Source: an uncultured Ruminococcus sp. (lineage in GTDB: Bacteria; Bacillota; Clostridia; Oscillospirales; Ruminococcaceae). Taken from it: a stretch of 9,134 bases of DNA. The notes under the pieces were generated by a model. It had not been told where the DNA came from. It saw only the letters and a list, made by a program, of their open reading frames with translations, and ran no database searches. Shown here one piece after another: positions 1 through 5,881 of this stretch. Made by a program: the position numbers and the translations under genes. Location of the stretch: assembly GCA_902772615.1 (NCBI GenBank), contig CACYBC010000095.1:1-9134 (forward strand), in the 5' to 3' direction. The number at the start of each line of letters is the position of its first letter. Position 1 is the first letter of the stretch.

Positions 1-344
1 ACTACGGAGATGATCCACAGGGTAAGCATGTGAGCGTCGGTAGGCTTCGAGTAGATGAACTTCAGGATCACGTTTGCAAGAACGAGCAGCGCCAGGACGA
101 TGTTGACTGATTTCCACAATTTGCCGTGGACCGGTTCAGAGAAAGGCACGCCGTGTCTTGCTGCGCGGGACGACAGTGAGATGCCGATAGAAACTGCAGC
201 TAAAACGGCTGCAAATTCCAGGAACAGAAGGAACGGGGAACCGTCATAGAAACCGGTGAACGGATCCACGCCGACCATTACGAAGCAGGTCAGTATAGCG
301 ACCGGAATAAACAGCAGCAAGCAGTACAGCAGGGTTCTTTTCAT
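1..344 (-). CDS. Multi-pass membrane protein of unknown function, N-terminal part (runs off the window)
   Basis: An open frame runs from an ATG at 344-342 to the left edge without a stop, giving 114 complete codons. The start has AGGAAG about six bases upstream. The protein begins MKRTLLYCLLLFIPVAILT, a basic tip followed by a hydrophobic segment (about residues 4-24) that could be a signal anchor. Further hydrophobic segments lie at about 37-57 and 80-98, and a fourth begins near 106. A polar, basic loop (about 58-78) separates the second and third. This pattern indicates an integral membrane protein, but I recognise no family motif and the C-terminus is missing, so no function is proposed. 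An extended -10 promoter and the hsp20 terminator lie just upstream, so the gene appears to be its own transcription unit. Confidence 0.75.
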   Translation of the reverse strand, partial: MKRTLLYCLLLFIPVAILTCFVMVGVDPFTGFYDGSPFLLFLEFAAVLAAVSIGISLSSRAARHGVPFSEPVHGKLWKSVNIVLALLVLANVILKFIYSKPTDAHMLTLWIISV

Positions 345-377
345 GAGATTCTTCCTTACAAGTTTTCTTCAAAGACA

Positions 378-386
378 ATTCTATCA
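378..386 (-). promoter_or_regulatory. Extended -10 promoter for the left-edge membrane protein
   Basis: Read on the minus strand the sequence is TGATAGAAT, a TGn-extended -10 box. The expected start of transcription would be near 371, leaving a leader of about 27 bases with the ribosome binding site. No good -35 box is found 16-18 bases upstream, so this is a tentative call from position and motif only. Confidence 0.35.
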
Positions 387-420
387 CATCCCGCATCAAA
401 ATGGAGATGCATAACAAAAT

Positions 421-450
421 GCCCGGAACCGTCATCAAACGGTTCCGGGC
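421..450 (-). terminator. Rho-independent terminator downstream of hsp20
   Basis: A perfect 11-bp inverted repeat (GCCCGGAACCG / CGGTTCCGGGC) with an 8-base loop lies 68 bases beyond the hsp20 stop codon. Read on the minus strand it is followed by ATTTTGTT, a short T-rich tract. This fits termination of the leftward hsp20 transcript before the next leftward gene. Confidence 0.7.
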
Positions 451-517
451 ATTGATCATTGAGTCAGATGTATCGCGAGCCTATCGGCTGCGATGGAGGT
501 AGAGGATCAAATAAAGA

Positions 518-970
518 TCAGTCGATCCTTATGGTCTTCTTCTCAGGAAGCTTCGGGGCATCCTTCTTCGGGACTGTAAGCATCAGCACGCCGTCCTCGA
601 ATTTGGCACCGATATCCTCTTCGGTGATGTTTTCACCCACATAGAAACTTCTCTGCATGCTTCCTGCGTATCTCTCCTGGCGGATCAGTTTGCCGCGCAG
701 ATTCTTGTGATCCTCATCTACTGCCTTGGATGCGGAGACGGTGAGGTAGCCGTTTTCAAGTTCAAGCTTGATCTCGTCTTTCTTGAAGCCCGGCAGATCT
801 ATATCGACATCGTAATGGTCATCTTGTTCGTGAACATCGGTACTCATTACGCGGGATGCGTGTTTGCCGTAAAGCTTGCGGTCTGCGTTGTCGAATTCGC
901 GGAAGGACGGGAACTCGAAGTTCATAAGGTCATCAAAAAGATTTTCATTCAAAAGACTAGGATATAACAT
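518..970 (-). CDS. Small heat-shock protein, Hsp20/alpha-crystallin family
   Basis: This 150-residue protein has the size and layout of a bacterial small heat-shock protein, an ATP-independent holdase that binds unfolding proteins in the cytoplasm. A short variable N-terminus (1-42) includes LFDDLMNFEFPSF, a common start in clostridial Hsp20s. The alpha-crystallin domain (about 43-140) carries DLPGFKKDEI at 59-68 and the hallmark AKFEDGVLMLTVPK at 122-135. The C-terminal IRI at 147-149 is the I-x-I anchor used in oligomer assembly. The start is fixed by a strong AAGGAGG (979-985) eight bases upstream of the ATG. A consensus promoter overlapped by a CIRCE element lies upstream, which implies repression by HrcA and induction by heat. 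A terminator follows at 421-450. The family call is very secure, and the HrcA control is inferred from the operator. Confidence 0.96.
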   Translation of the reverse strand: MLYPSLLNENLFDDLMNFEFPSFREFDNADRKLYGKHASRVMSTDVHEQDDHYDVDIDLPGFKKDEIKLELENGYLTVSASKAVDEDHKNLRGKLIRQERYAGSMQRSFYVGENITEEDIGAKFEDGVLMLTVPKKDAPKLPEKKTIRID

Positions 971-1085
971 TGTTTTTTCCTCCTTATACTCATAACGGGA
1001 TATTAGTTTTTTCTGAGCATTGGGGCGGAGGGTTCGGACTCAAAGTCTTGCCTTCGGATCTTCTCTGTTCCTTTGTTCTGGCTAC

Positions 1086-1114
1086 GTTATACACCTAATA
1101 ATTAGCACTGTCAA
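1086..1114 (-). promoter_or_regulatory. Sigma-A promoter of hsp20
   Basis: On the minus strand there is a perfect -35 box TTGACA (1114-1109), a 17-base spacer, and a -10 box TATAAC (1091-1086). Transcription would begin near 1079 and leave a leader of about 109 bases before the hsp20 ATG. The -35 box lies inside the CIRCE operator, so a bound repressor would block RNA polymerase directly. Confidence 0.85.
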
Positions 1115-1128
1115 TAGGAGAGTGCTAA
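1102..1128. promoter_or_regulatory. CIRCE operator (HrcA binding site)
   Basis: The sequence TTAGCACTG, nine bases, GAGTGCTAA matches the CIRCE consensus TTAGCACTC-N9-GAGTGCTAA at 17 of 18 arm positions. The symmetry extends outward: 1097-1109 and 1121-1133 form a perfect 13-bp inverted repeat. CIRCE is the known binding site of the heat-shock repressor HrcA. It sits on the hsp20 promoter and also between divergent hsp20 and acylphosphatase genes, so it could in principle affect both. Only the hsp20 side has a strong promoter. Confidence 0.93.
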
Positions 1129-1207
1129 TTATTTTGAAAAATTTTTTCTGCCGTGAAGATGCGGGGAACAGCATGGGGTGGTATCATGTTATCCGGAGGG
1201 GAGAAGA

Positions 1208-1474
1208 ATGAGAAGAAGATACGTTTTCCGGGGAACAGTACAGCATGTTGGCCTCAGATACCGCGCGTTATCGGTGGCCTCGAGACTGAGAATCGCCGGA
1301 TGGATACAGAATCTTCCTGACGGGACGGTGCTCATGGAGGCGCAAGGGCAGAAAGAAGCGCTGGATCTTCTGGTGTCCGGGATACTTGACACGCGCTACG
1401 GAAAAATAGATGTGTCCTTTTGTGAGATACCTGAAGAGGATGATGCCGGAGTCTTCCGAGTGAAGATGAGCTGA
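1208..1474 (+). CDS. acyP: Acylphosphatase
   Basis: This 88-residue protein matches the small acylphosphatase family, which hydrolyses the carboxyl-phosphate bond of acylphosphates such as acetyl phosphate or carbamoyl phosphate in the cytoplasm. The phosphate-binding loop reads GTVQHVGLRYR (9-19), with Arg17 as the expected catalytic arginine. GWIQNLPDGTV (31-41) supplies Asn35. The 18-residue Arg-Asn spacing equals that of the human enzyme (Arg23, Asn41). The usual VQGVGFRY has become VQHVGLRY, a mild departure at a normally conserved glycine. The start at 1208 is chosen because GGAGGGG (1195-1201) sits six bases upstream and the family begins right at the first beta strand. An in-frame ATG at 1178 would add ten atypical residues. 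I see no strong promoter of its own. Confidence 0.92.
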   Translation: MRRRYVFRGTVQHVGLRYRALSVASRLRIAGWIQNLPDGTVLMEAQGQKEALDLLVSGILDTRYGKIDVSFCEIPEEDDAGVFRVKMS

Positions 1475-1551
1475 AGAGAGGATCATAAAGAACTTCTGAG
1501 AAAGTGTCATGCAGCGGAATGACCGATACTACGCGGGACAAATGGGTTCGC

Positions 1552-1686
1552 ATGGGGAAGAAGCGCAGTCAGCCGGATTTCACGCCGGCAATGCGGTTCA
1601 CTGCATTGCCTGTAGTATCATTTGCTGCTGTAGTGTTATTCATGATCGTAAAAGAGATCCTGTTTCTATTCAGAGAAGAAATGTAG
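1552..1686 (+). CDS. Possible small single-pass membrane protein (44 residues)
   Basis: The 297 bases between the acylphosphatase stop and the next gene contain this short frame. It has a basic N-terminus (MGKKRSQ), a hydrophobic stretch at about residues 16-40 interrupted by one Lys-Glu pair, and ends in REEM before a TAG stop. It lies 17 bases before a hairpin that would end the transcript, as expected for the last gene of a unit with acyP. Against it, no convincing ribosome binding site precedes this ATG. In-frame alternatives (ATG at 1519, GTG at 1504) are no better, and I recognise no family. It may be chance coding potential. Confidence 0.3.
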   Translation: MGKKRSQPDFTPAMRFTALPVVSFAAVVLFMIVKEILFLFREEM

Positions 1687-1702
1687 ATAATAATGGATTA
1701 GA

Positions 1703-1733
1703 AATGCCCGTCTTCGTTTAGAAGGCGGGCATT
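1703..1733. terminator. Convergent hairpin terminator between acyP unit and TIR operon
   Basis: AATGCCCGTCTTC and GAAGGCGGGCATT form a 13-bp stem with one G-U pair in the plus-strand RNA and a 5-base loop. It lies between the end of the rightward unit (1686) and the stop of the leftward TIR gene (1772), so it could serve both. The T-rich tract is short on either side, so termination efficiency is uncertain. Confidence 0.55.
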
Positions 1734-1771
1734 GGCTGTAATATGAATGAAAACATTTGAGGACAAACCGA

Positions 1772-3478
1772 TCACACAGTGTTTTCGAGAAGCATGCGTG
1801 TTATACGGCCGTAGGTGTCCTGCAGACATAGGCAGTTCCCGATGAGGCACATAGAGGCATATGATGAATCATTTATCCTGGAAGATCTGCCTCCGTCAAG
1901 AGAGATGCTCCACAGCGTTCCGTCATCAGCATCGAGGTAATAGAGCGTTCCTTCGTATACGATCATATCAGCGGGAGAGTTCTCGGCCAGTTTTTCGGCC
2001 TGGGCAGAGTCTTCCAAAGGTCCGGAGAAAAGGCCGCCATCTTCTCCGGCGAAGTAGAACAGACCGTTATGTACGATGAAACGTCCGTGAATGTCGCGAC
2101 GCATAGCTGCTCCTCCGCCGGGCGTTCTGGTAACGAAACTGCTGTTCACAACATAGTACAGCGAGTTCCCGTACTGGAATGGGGAAGAGATGAGACCGGA
2201 GGTGACTGCTCTGCCGTCATATTTCCTGCTGGGTAAAATGACGCCAATGCCTCTGTGGCGCTTGCCGCATTCCTGATAAAAGATGGCTTCATCCGTGATA
2301 ACATAATGAGATGTGTCTTTGGATTTCAGTTTCTTCTTCTTGCCGGTATCCGGATCAAGGGTCATCATGCGGTTGCGGCCGCTTGAGATTTCACGGTAGA
2401 GCAGCCTGCCGTCGGGAAGGAATCCGAGGTTGTCTGCTGAAGTGTTTTTCAAAACTATCTCACCTGGTGCTCCGTTCAGGAAATCATCTACAGGACTGCG
2501 ATAGACAGACGACTTCCCGTCCGGTGAGTCGCAGTAATAAACGTAACCATCAGGGGATACAGCAGCAAAGGATTCGTTCGCTGCGTTCATGCATATTACC
2601 GGGTCAGTATCGTAAGGAAACGCAACTTTAGGCTGTAAGGATCCATAATGAGTTTTCAGCCTGCCGCCGATAGTCCCTATAACGGATATGACGGCGAAGC
2701 ACAGAAGGCCGGGATGTTTGGTCAGCTTTATTCCAAACACCCGTATTACATGATAGGCTCCGACGATAATGAGTACGATGAAGATATTCAGCAGTTCTAT
2801 GGTATCGCCGTTGCGCAGAGACTGCCGCATAAAAGTCTCGGGGATCAGTGAGAAAGCTATGGCAAACAGCAGCAAGGCGACTGCACTGCACCATATGATA
2901 CGGAGGATCTTCTTAACTATGCCTTTCTTCTTCGGCTTGGCATCTCTTTCATGCCCGGAGGCCGGAACTTCAGTTTCGGAAGATCTGTCAGGGTCCGGGG
3001 AGATGGACCCTTCCGGTACGACGAATATATCAGATTGCGCTATATTATACGGTGCAGATACATCTTCCGAGGCTGAGATCATTTGCTGTGCCGGGATCCC
3101 GAGGACCGCTTTTATCCTGCCAAGAAGCTGGGAGAAGGCTGCCTCCTGAGGAACTCCGTAAGCATACAGCCAGTGCAGTGTGGACAGATAGTAGTCCATT
3201 ACCCCGGAAGGTCTGTCCGGAATCGTCATGAACGGGATCACTGTCTTTCTTTGGGATATAGCTTCCCTGATCTCATACAGGATGCGGTCGGAGCTGTCAG
3301 ATGTTTCTCCGTATATCACCACAAAGACGCTGCAGGAAGCTATCACATCTTCTGACGCAGGAAGACCTCCCTCAGGAGTAGGGATACAGTTTATCCCGTT
3401 ATCCTCAAGGAAGGAGCGCATCGCGGAAGCAGCAGCCTCATCGGCGTCCGCATAGCTGATATATACTTCGCTGGCCAT
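1772..3478 (-). CDS. TIR-domain membrane protein with DUF5050-like C-terminus, diverged paralog
   Basis: This 568-residue protein is a tandem paralog of the gene just upstream. A TIR domain (about 1-108) opens with EVYISYADAD and keeps the putative catalytic glutamate (Glu69 in ILYEIREA) and the terminal MDYYLST motif (94-100). The residue matching the conserved tryptophan is Ile32, and the following loop reads PTPEGG instead of APRNIG. A long linker (about 110-187) is Ser/Pro/acid-rich and ends in the basic run KPKKKG. Three hydrophobic helices follow at about 191-212, 227-247 and 255-272. The rest (about 290-568) is a beta-rich repeat region with YYxD and G-L-Y motifs resembling DUF5050. 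Positive charges predict TIR inside and the C-terminus outside. The start at 3478 is preferred over an ATG at 3514 because GGAGAA lies five bases upstream and it aligns with the paralog. The gap to the upstream stop is 22 bases, so the genes are probably co-transcribed. Function is unknown; an NAD-consuming or signalling role is inference. Confidence 0.85.
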   Translation of the reverse strand: MASEVYISYADADEAAASAMRSFLEDNGINCIPTPEGGLPASEDVIASCSVFVVIYGETSDSSDRILYEIREAISQRKTVIPFMTIPDRPSGVMDYYLSTLHWLYAYGVPQEAAFSQLLGRIKAVLGIPAQQMISASEDVSAPYNIAQSDIFVVPEGSISPDPDRSSETEVPASGHERDAKPKKKGIVKKILRIIWCSAVALLLFAIAFSLIPETFMRQSLRNGDTIELLNIFIVLIIVGAYHVIRVFGIKLTKHPGLLCFAVISVIGTIGGRLKTHYGSLQPKVAFPYDTDPVICMNAANESFAAVSPDGYVYYCDSPDGKSSVYRSPVDDFLNGAPGEIVLKNTSADNLGFLPDGRLLYREISSGRNRMMTLDPDTGKKKKLKSKDTSHYVITDEAIFYQECGKRHRGIGVILPSRKYDGRAVTSGLISSPFQYGNSLYYVVNSSFVTRTPGGGAAMRRDIHGRFIVHNGLFYFAGEDGGLFSGPLEDSAQAEKLAENSPADMIVYEGTLYYLDADDGTLWSISLDGGRSSRINDSSYASMCLIGNCLCLQDTYGRITRMLLENTV

Positions 3479-3500
3479 TTCAGTTCTCCGCAAAGAGTTT

Positions 3501-5099
3501 TCAGGCGGCTTCATCAGTCAGCAGCAGCCTCGCATATCCCCCGCTGCGACAGGAGAAATAGAGACAGTCACCGACCAGATTGATGGCATTATATGAACGG
3601 GCTTCCACCAGTTCAGCTTCTCCTCCGGCAATGGGAACTCTGTAGAGGAAGTAGTTGTCTTCAGTGTCCAGGTAGTATAGCCAGTCTTTGTAGACCACTA
3701 TGCCCGACGGCCTGCCGTCCGACAGTTTCTCGACATTGGAGATATCATCAAGAGGGGCCTTGAACAGATCGCCGCTGACGCTGGCGAAATAGATAGTGTC
3801 ATCATTTATTATGAAATAATCATTGACATCATATGAGATGAGGGATCCGTCGGGATAACGGCGGAGATTGTTCTCATTGTCCAGATAATAGATGTGTCCC
3901 TGATAATAGAAAGGGTAGTAAAGGATAACATCGATATAGTTCCCGTCGTAGTCCCCATCAAAAGTGATTATGCCGATGCCGTGGGATATCGATCCTTCTT
4001 CTCCGTAGAGTATGCCGTATCTGTCTCTGTAATAGCAGGAGGTGGTCTTTTTCTTGAGAGTCAGATCGTAGCCGTTGTCCGGGTTGAGGAGATGCATGCT
4101 GAAGTTGTCGGAAGAGTAATCACGGTAGATGAGTTTTCCGTTCTCCAGCGGGACAAGATTATCTGCCCAGACGTTCTTGAGCAGCACGCGCCCGTTCTCC
4201 CCGGCATAAAATTCCTCGAGAGTTGCGACGCGCAGCACGGGATTATTTTTTTCATCCATGTCCGCATAATACACCATACCGTCAGCCGTTTCGGCGGCGA
4301 TGGACCAGTTTGTGGCGTTCATGCTTTCCTGCTGCGTCCCGCCAGAGACAGTTATCTCCTTGGGTGCGAGCTTCTTGTATCGGGATGACATAATGAACAT
4401 GAGTGTCAGGGAAACGGTGCACAGTGCGACACATATGAACCACGGTCTCAGGAACCATCTTTTTCCCGGATCTGTTTTCCTCGGAAACAGGGTGAAGGCG
4501 ATCACAGCAGTTGTGATCGTAAAGCCCAGAAGATCCCAGAAGGTATCATTGCGGAATGACCAAGATACTGCGAACGTGAAGAAAAAAAGCAGTGCGATCA
4601 GGAAGAGTATTATTGAAGCGATGAGACGGAGAGCCCCGTGCTTAACATTCCGTGCAGATCTCAGAAGTCTTGCTCTCCTGATGGAGAACTTGTTCTTGCC
4701 GGCGAGAGCCCGCTTCACTCTTTTGAGCAGGGCGTCCGGAGCCTTTTTTGCATACCTTCCGAAAGCGTCCTGGAAACTGACAGTGGACAGATAGTAATCC
4801 ATGGCGTCTGTAGGCTTAAGATCAGAGATCCTGTACGGAATGATGATCTTCTTGAGGGAGACGGCTTTGTCGATCTCGCGCAGCACCTGAACAGAAGCAT
4901 TGGAAGCTTCGCTGAAGATCAGCAGGACTATCTTGCAGGCGTTGAGAGCATCCATGATGGCGGATGCCCACTCGTCTCCGGGACCGATATTTCTCGGGGC
5001 GATCCAGCATTCGATGCCGCTCTGCTCAAGCTTCTCGCATACGGAATCCGCAGTTTCGGCATCAATATGGGAATAACTGATGAATACATCCTTTGCCAT
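3501..5099 (-). CDS. TIR-domain transmembrane protein with DUF5050-like extracellular region
   Basis: This 532-residue protein has an N-terminal TIR domain (about 1-115) with DVFISYSHID, CWIAPRNIGPGDEW (31-44), and VLREIDKA with Glu75 at the place of the catalytic glutamate of TIR NAD hydrolases. MDYYLST (100-106) closes the domain. A strongly basic segment (about 140-158) precedes three hydrophobic helices at about 158-180, 187-205 and 216-238. The loop between helices 2 and 3 is also basic. The positive-inside rule therefore places the TIR domain in the cytoplasm and residues 240-532 outside. That region has repeated short beta motifs (VYYAD, IYYLD, LYYLD, spaced by G and D/N) typical of DUF5050-like, propeller-related domains. 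The start at 5099 has AGAGG seven bases upstream and the TIR strand begins at once; an ATG at 5138 would add 13 unlikely residues. It is the first gene of the TIR pair. Ligand, partner and enzymatic activity are unknown. Confidence 0.88.
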   Translation of the reverse strand: MAKDVFISYSHIDAETADSVCEKLEQSGIECWIAPRNIGPGDEWASAIMDALNACKIVLLIFSEASNASVQVLREIDKAVSLKKIIIPYRISDLKPTDAMDYYLSTVSFQDAFGRYAKKAPDALLKRVKRALAGKNKFSIRRARLLRSARNVKHGALRLIASIILFLIALLFFFTFAVSWSFRNDTFWDLLGFTITTAVIAFTLFPRKTDPGKRWFLRPWFICVALCTVSLTLMFIMSSRYKKLAPKEITVSGGTQQESMNATNWSIAAETADGMVYYADMDEKNNPVLRVATLEEFYAGENGRVLLKNVWADNLVPLENGKLIYRDYSSDNFSMHLLNPDNGYDLTLKKKTTSCYYRDRYGILYGEEGSISHGIGIITFDGDYDGNYIDVILYYPFYYQGHIYYLDNENNLRRYPDGSLISYDVNDYFIINDDTIYFASVSGDLFKAPLDDISNVEKLSDGRPSGIVVYKDWLYYLDTEDNYFLYRVPIAGGEAELVEARSYNAINLVGDCLYFSCRSGGYARLLLTDEAA

Positions 5100-5149
5100 G
5101 ATGACCTCTTTCCAGCCTGCGCTGACGGGAAAACACATAAATTATGAAT

Positions 5150-5179
5150 AATATACTATAATGAAGCGCGGCATAACAA
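5150..5179 (-). promoter_or_regulatory. Possible promoter of the TIR pair
   Basis: On the minus strand TTGTTA (5179-5174) is followed after 18 bases by TATATT (5155-5150) in an AT-rich stretch with several overlapping -10-like hexamers. It lies 50 bases upstream of the first TIR gene and after the preceding gene's terminator. A promoter is needed here, but which hexamers are used is uncertain. Confidence 0.35.
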
Positions 5180-5216
5180 GGAAGTATAAGCCTCCAGAAC
5201 ACATACAGAAAAGAAA

Positions 5217-5243
5217 AAACAGACGGCGACAAGCCGTCTGTTT
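5217..5243 (-). terminator. Rho-independent terminator of the DUF4190-like gene
   Basis: A perfect 11-bp stem (AAACAGACGGC / GCCGTCTGTTT) with a 5-base loop is followed, on the minus strand, by TTTCTTTTC. It begins 14 bases after the stop codon of the leftward gene at 5258. It separates that gene's transcript from the TIR pair. Confidence 0.85.
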
Positions 5244-5257
5244 CTATAACGGTGATA

Positions 5258-5713
5258 TCAGAAAAGGATCCCGAGAACGCTGACTACCACTGCCACGGCA
5301 CCAAGCACGAAACCGCAGGTGGCAAGGGTCGTCTGGTTGTCCCTGCGGGCTTTTGCTCCCAGGACAGTGGCAACTACGCCGAGGACTATGCCGAGGATCT
5401 TTCCAAGATAGACGCCGAATACCGCAAGGACCAGAGATGCGATCTCAAGAGCGGTAGGCTTGCCGCCCTTGGCCCTGTAACCGGCTCCGCCTTCCTCCGA
5501 TGCGGATTCAAGCTTCTCGCCTTTGAAGGCAGCCTTGAATTCTTCCACGACTTCCTTGCCTTCTGCTTTTACTGTATCGACTGCTTCAGCGGAATATCCT
5601 TTTGTGTCAGAGGCGAAAGCTTTTGCCTCCTCTTTTACGCCTTCCACAGCACTTTTGGCGGCATCAGCAGCCTGACTTGCCGTTTCTTTGATTTTGTTTT
5701 CAAGATCTGCCAT
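5258..5713 (-). CDS. Small membrane protein: amphipathic helix plus DUF4190-like tail
   Basis: This 151-residue protein has two parts. Residues 1-66 are rich in Ala, Lys and Glu and lack helix breakers except Gly25 and Gly39. They form a predicted long amphipathic helix resembling LEA-like or apolipoprotein-like repeats (KIKETASQAADAAKSAVEGV). After a Gly-rich linker, residues 88-119 and 130-151 are two hydrophobic segments, with a basic turn (KARR) between them and the pattern ASLVLAVFG...LGIVLGVVATVLG, as in DUF4190 membrane proteins. The start at 5713 has GGAGGAT seven bases upstream; an upstream in-frame ATG at 5791 would lie before the likely promoter and is rejected. It has its own extended -10 promoter and terminator. 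No function can be assigned; roles in membrane association or stress protection would be guesses. Confidence 0.82.
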   Translation of the reverse strand: MADLENKIKETASQAADAAKSAVEGVKEEAKAFASDTKGYSAEAVDTVKAEGKEVVEEFKAAFKGEKLESASEEGGAGYRAKGGKPTALEIASLVLAVFGVYLGKILGIVLGVVATVLGAKARRDNQTTLATCGFVLGAVAVVVSVLGILF

Positions 5714-5756
5714 TAAAAATATCCTCCGAAGATATGATTTCATTCTGCTGCATCCA

Positions 5757-5765
5757 ATTATAGCA
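5757..5765 (-). promoter_or_regulatory. Extended -10 promoter of the DUF4190-like gene
   Basis: The minus strand reads TGCTATAAT, a perfect TATAAT with the TGn extension. There is no good -35 box at 16-18 bases, which extended -10 promoters tolerate. Transcription would begin near 5750, about 37 bases before the ATG. This placement argues against the upstream ATG at 5791. Confidence 0.6.
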
Positions 5766-5818
5766 CCTAATACCGGGCAATAATACAGCATGTGTTTTCT
5801 GAAGGAAAAAATCAGAGA

Positions 5819-5847
5819 TTGACCGGAAGATAGGCTGGTGCTATCCT
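5819..5847 (+). promoter_or_regulatory. Promoter of the DUF4298/DUF3267 operon
   Basis: TTGACC (5819-5824), a 17-base spacer, and TATCCT (5842-5847) with TGC immediately before the -10 box. It lies 35 bases upstream of the TTG start codon, facing away from the DUF4190-like gene's promoter. The spacing and the near-perfect -35 make it credible, although the -10 has two mismatches. Confidence 0.55.
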
Positions 5848-5865
5848 CACTTTATCATGACATGT

Positions 5866-5872
5866 AAAGGAG
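5866..5872 (+). promoter_or_regulatory. Ribosome binding site that selects a TTG start
   Basis: AAAGGAG lies nine bases before TTG at 5882. No comparable site precedes the first in-frame ATG at 5909. The codons from the TTG also encode the N-terminal residues (MKRIDRI) expected of DUF4298 proteins. Confidence 0.75.
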
Positions 5873-5881
5873 ACAACTCAG

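Noticed and set aside
421..450. Inverted repeat as a mobile-element end or attachment site.
   Set aside because: It is a compact stem-loop with a T-rich tail downstream of a stop codon, there is no direct repeat or integrase nearby, and it fits a terminator.
1509..1721. A 70-codon frame overlapping the possible microprotein in another frame.
   Set aside because: It reads into the hairpin at 1703-1733, is Cys/His-rich without pattern and has no ribosome binding site.
3479..3514. Upstream ATG for the second TIR gene that would overlap the first gene by 14 bases.
   Set aside because: No ribosome binding site precedes it. The ATG at 3478 has GGAGAA and aligns with the paralog's start. Translational coupling through the overlap cannot be fully excluded.
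3894..4794. Two overlapping 164-codon plus-strand frames.
   Set aside because: Both are antisense to the first TIR gene and show no family motif or ribosome binding site.
1772..5099. Complete Thoeris-type defence system.
   Set aside because: TIR domains are present but there is no ThsA-like gene (SIR2 or other effector with a SLOG domain) in the window, and the membrane topology differs from ThsB.
5714..5791. Upstream ATG extending the DUF4190-like protein to 177 residues.
   Set aside because: The extension spans the TGCTATAAT promoter and the GGAGGAT ribosome binding site, and adds residues foreign to the family.
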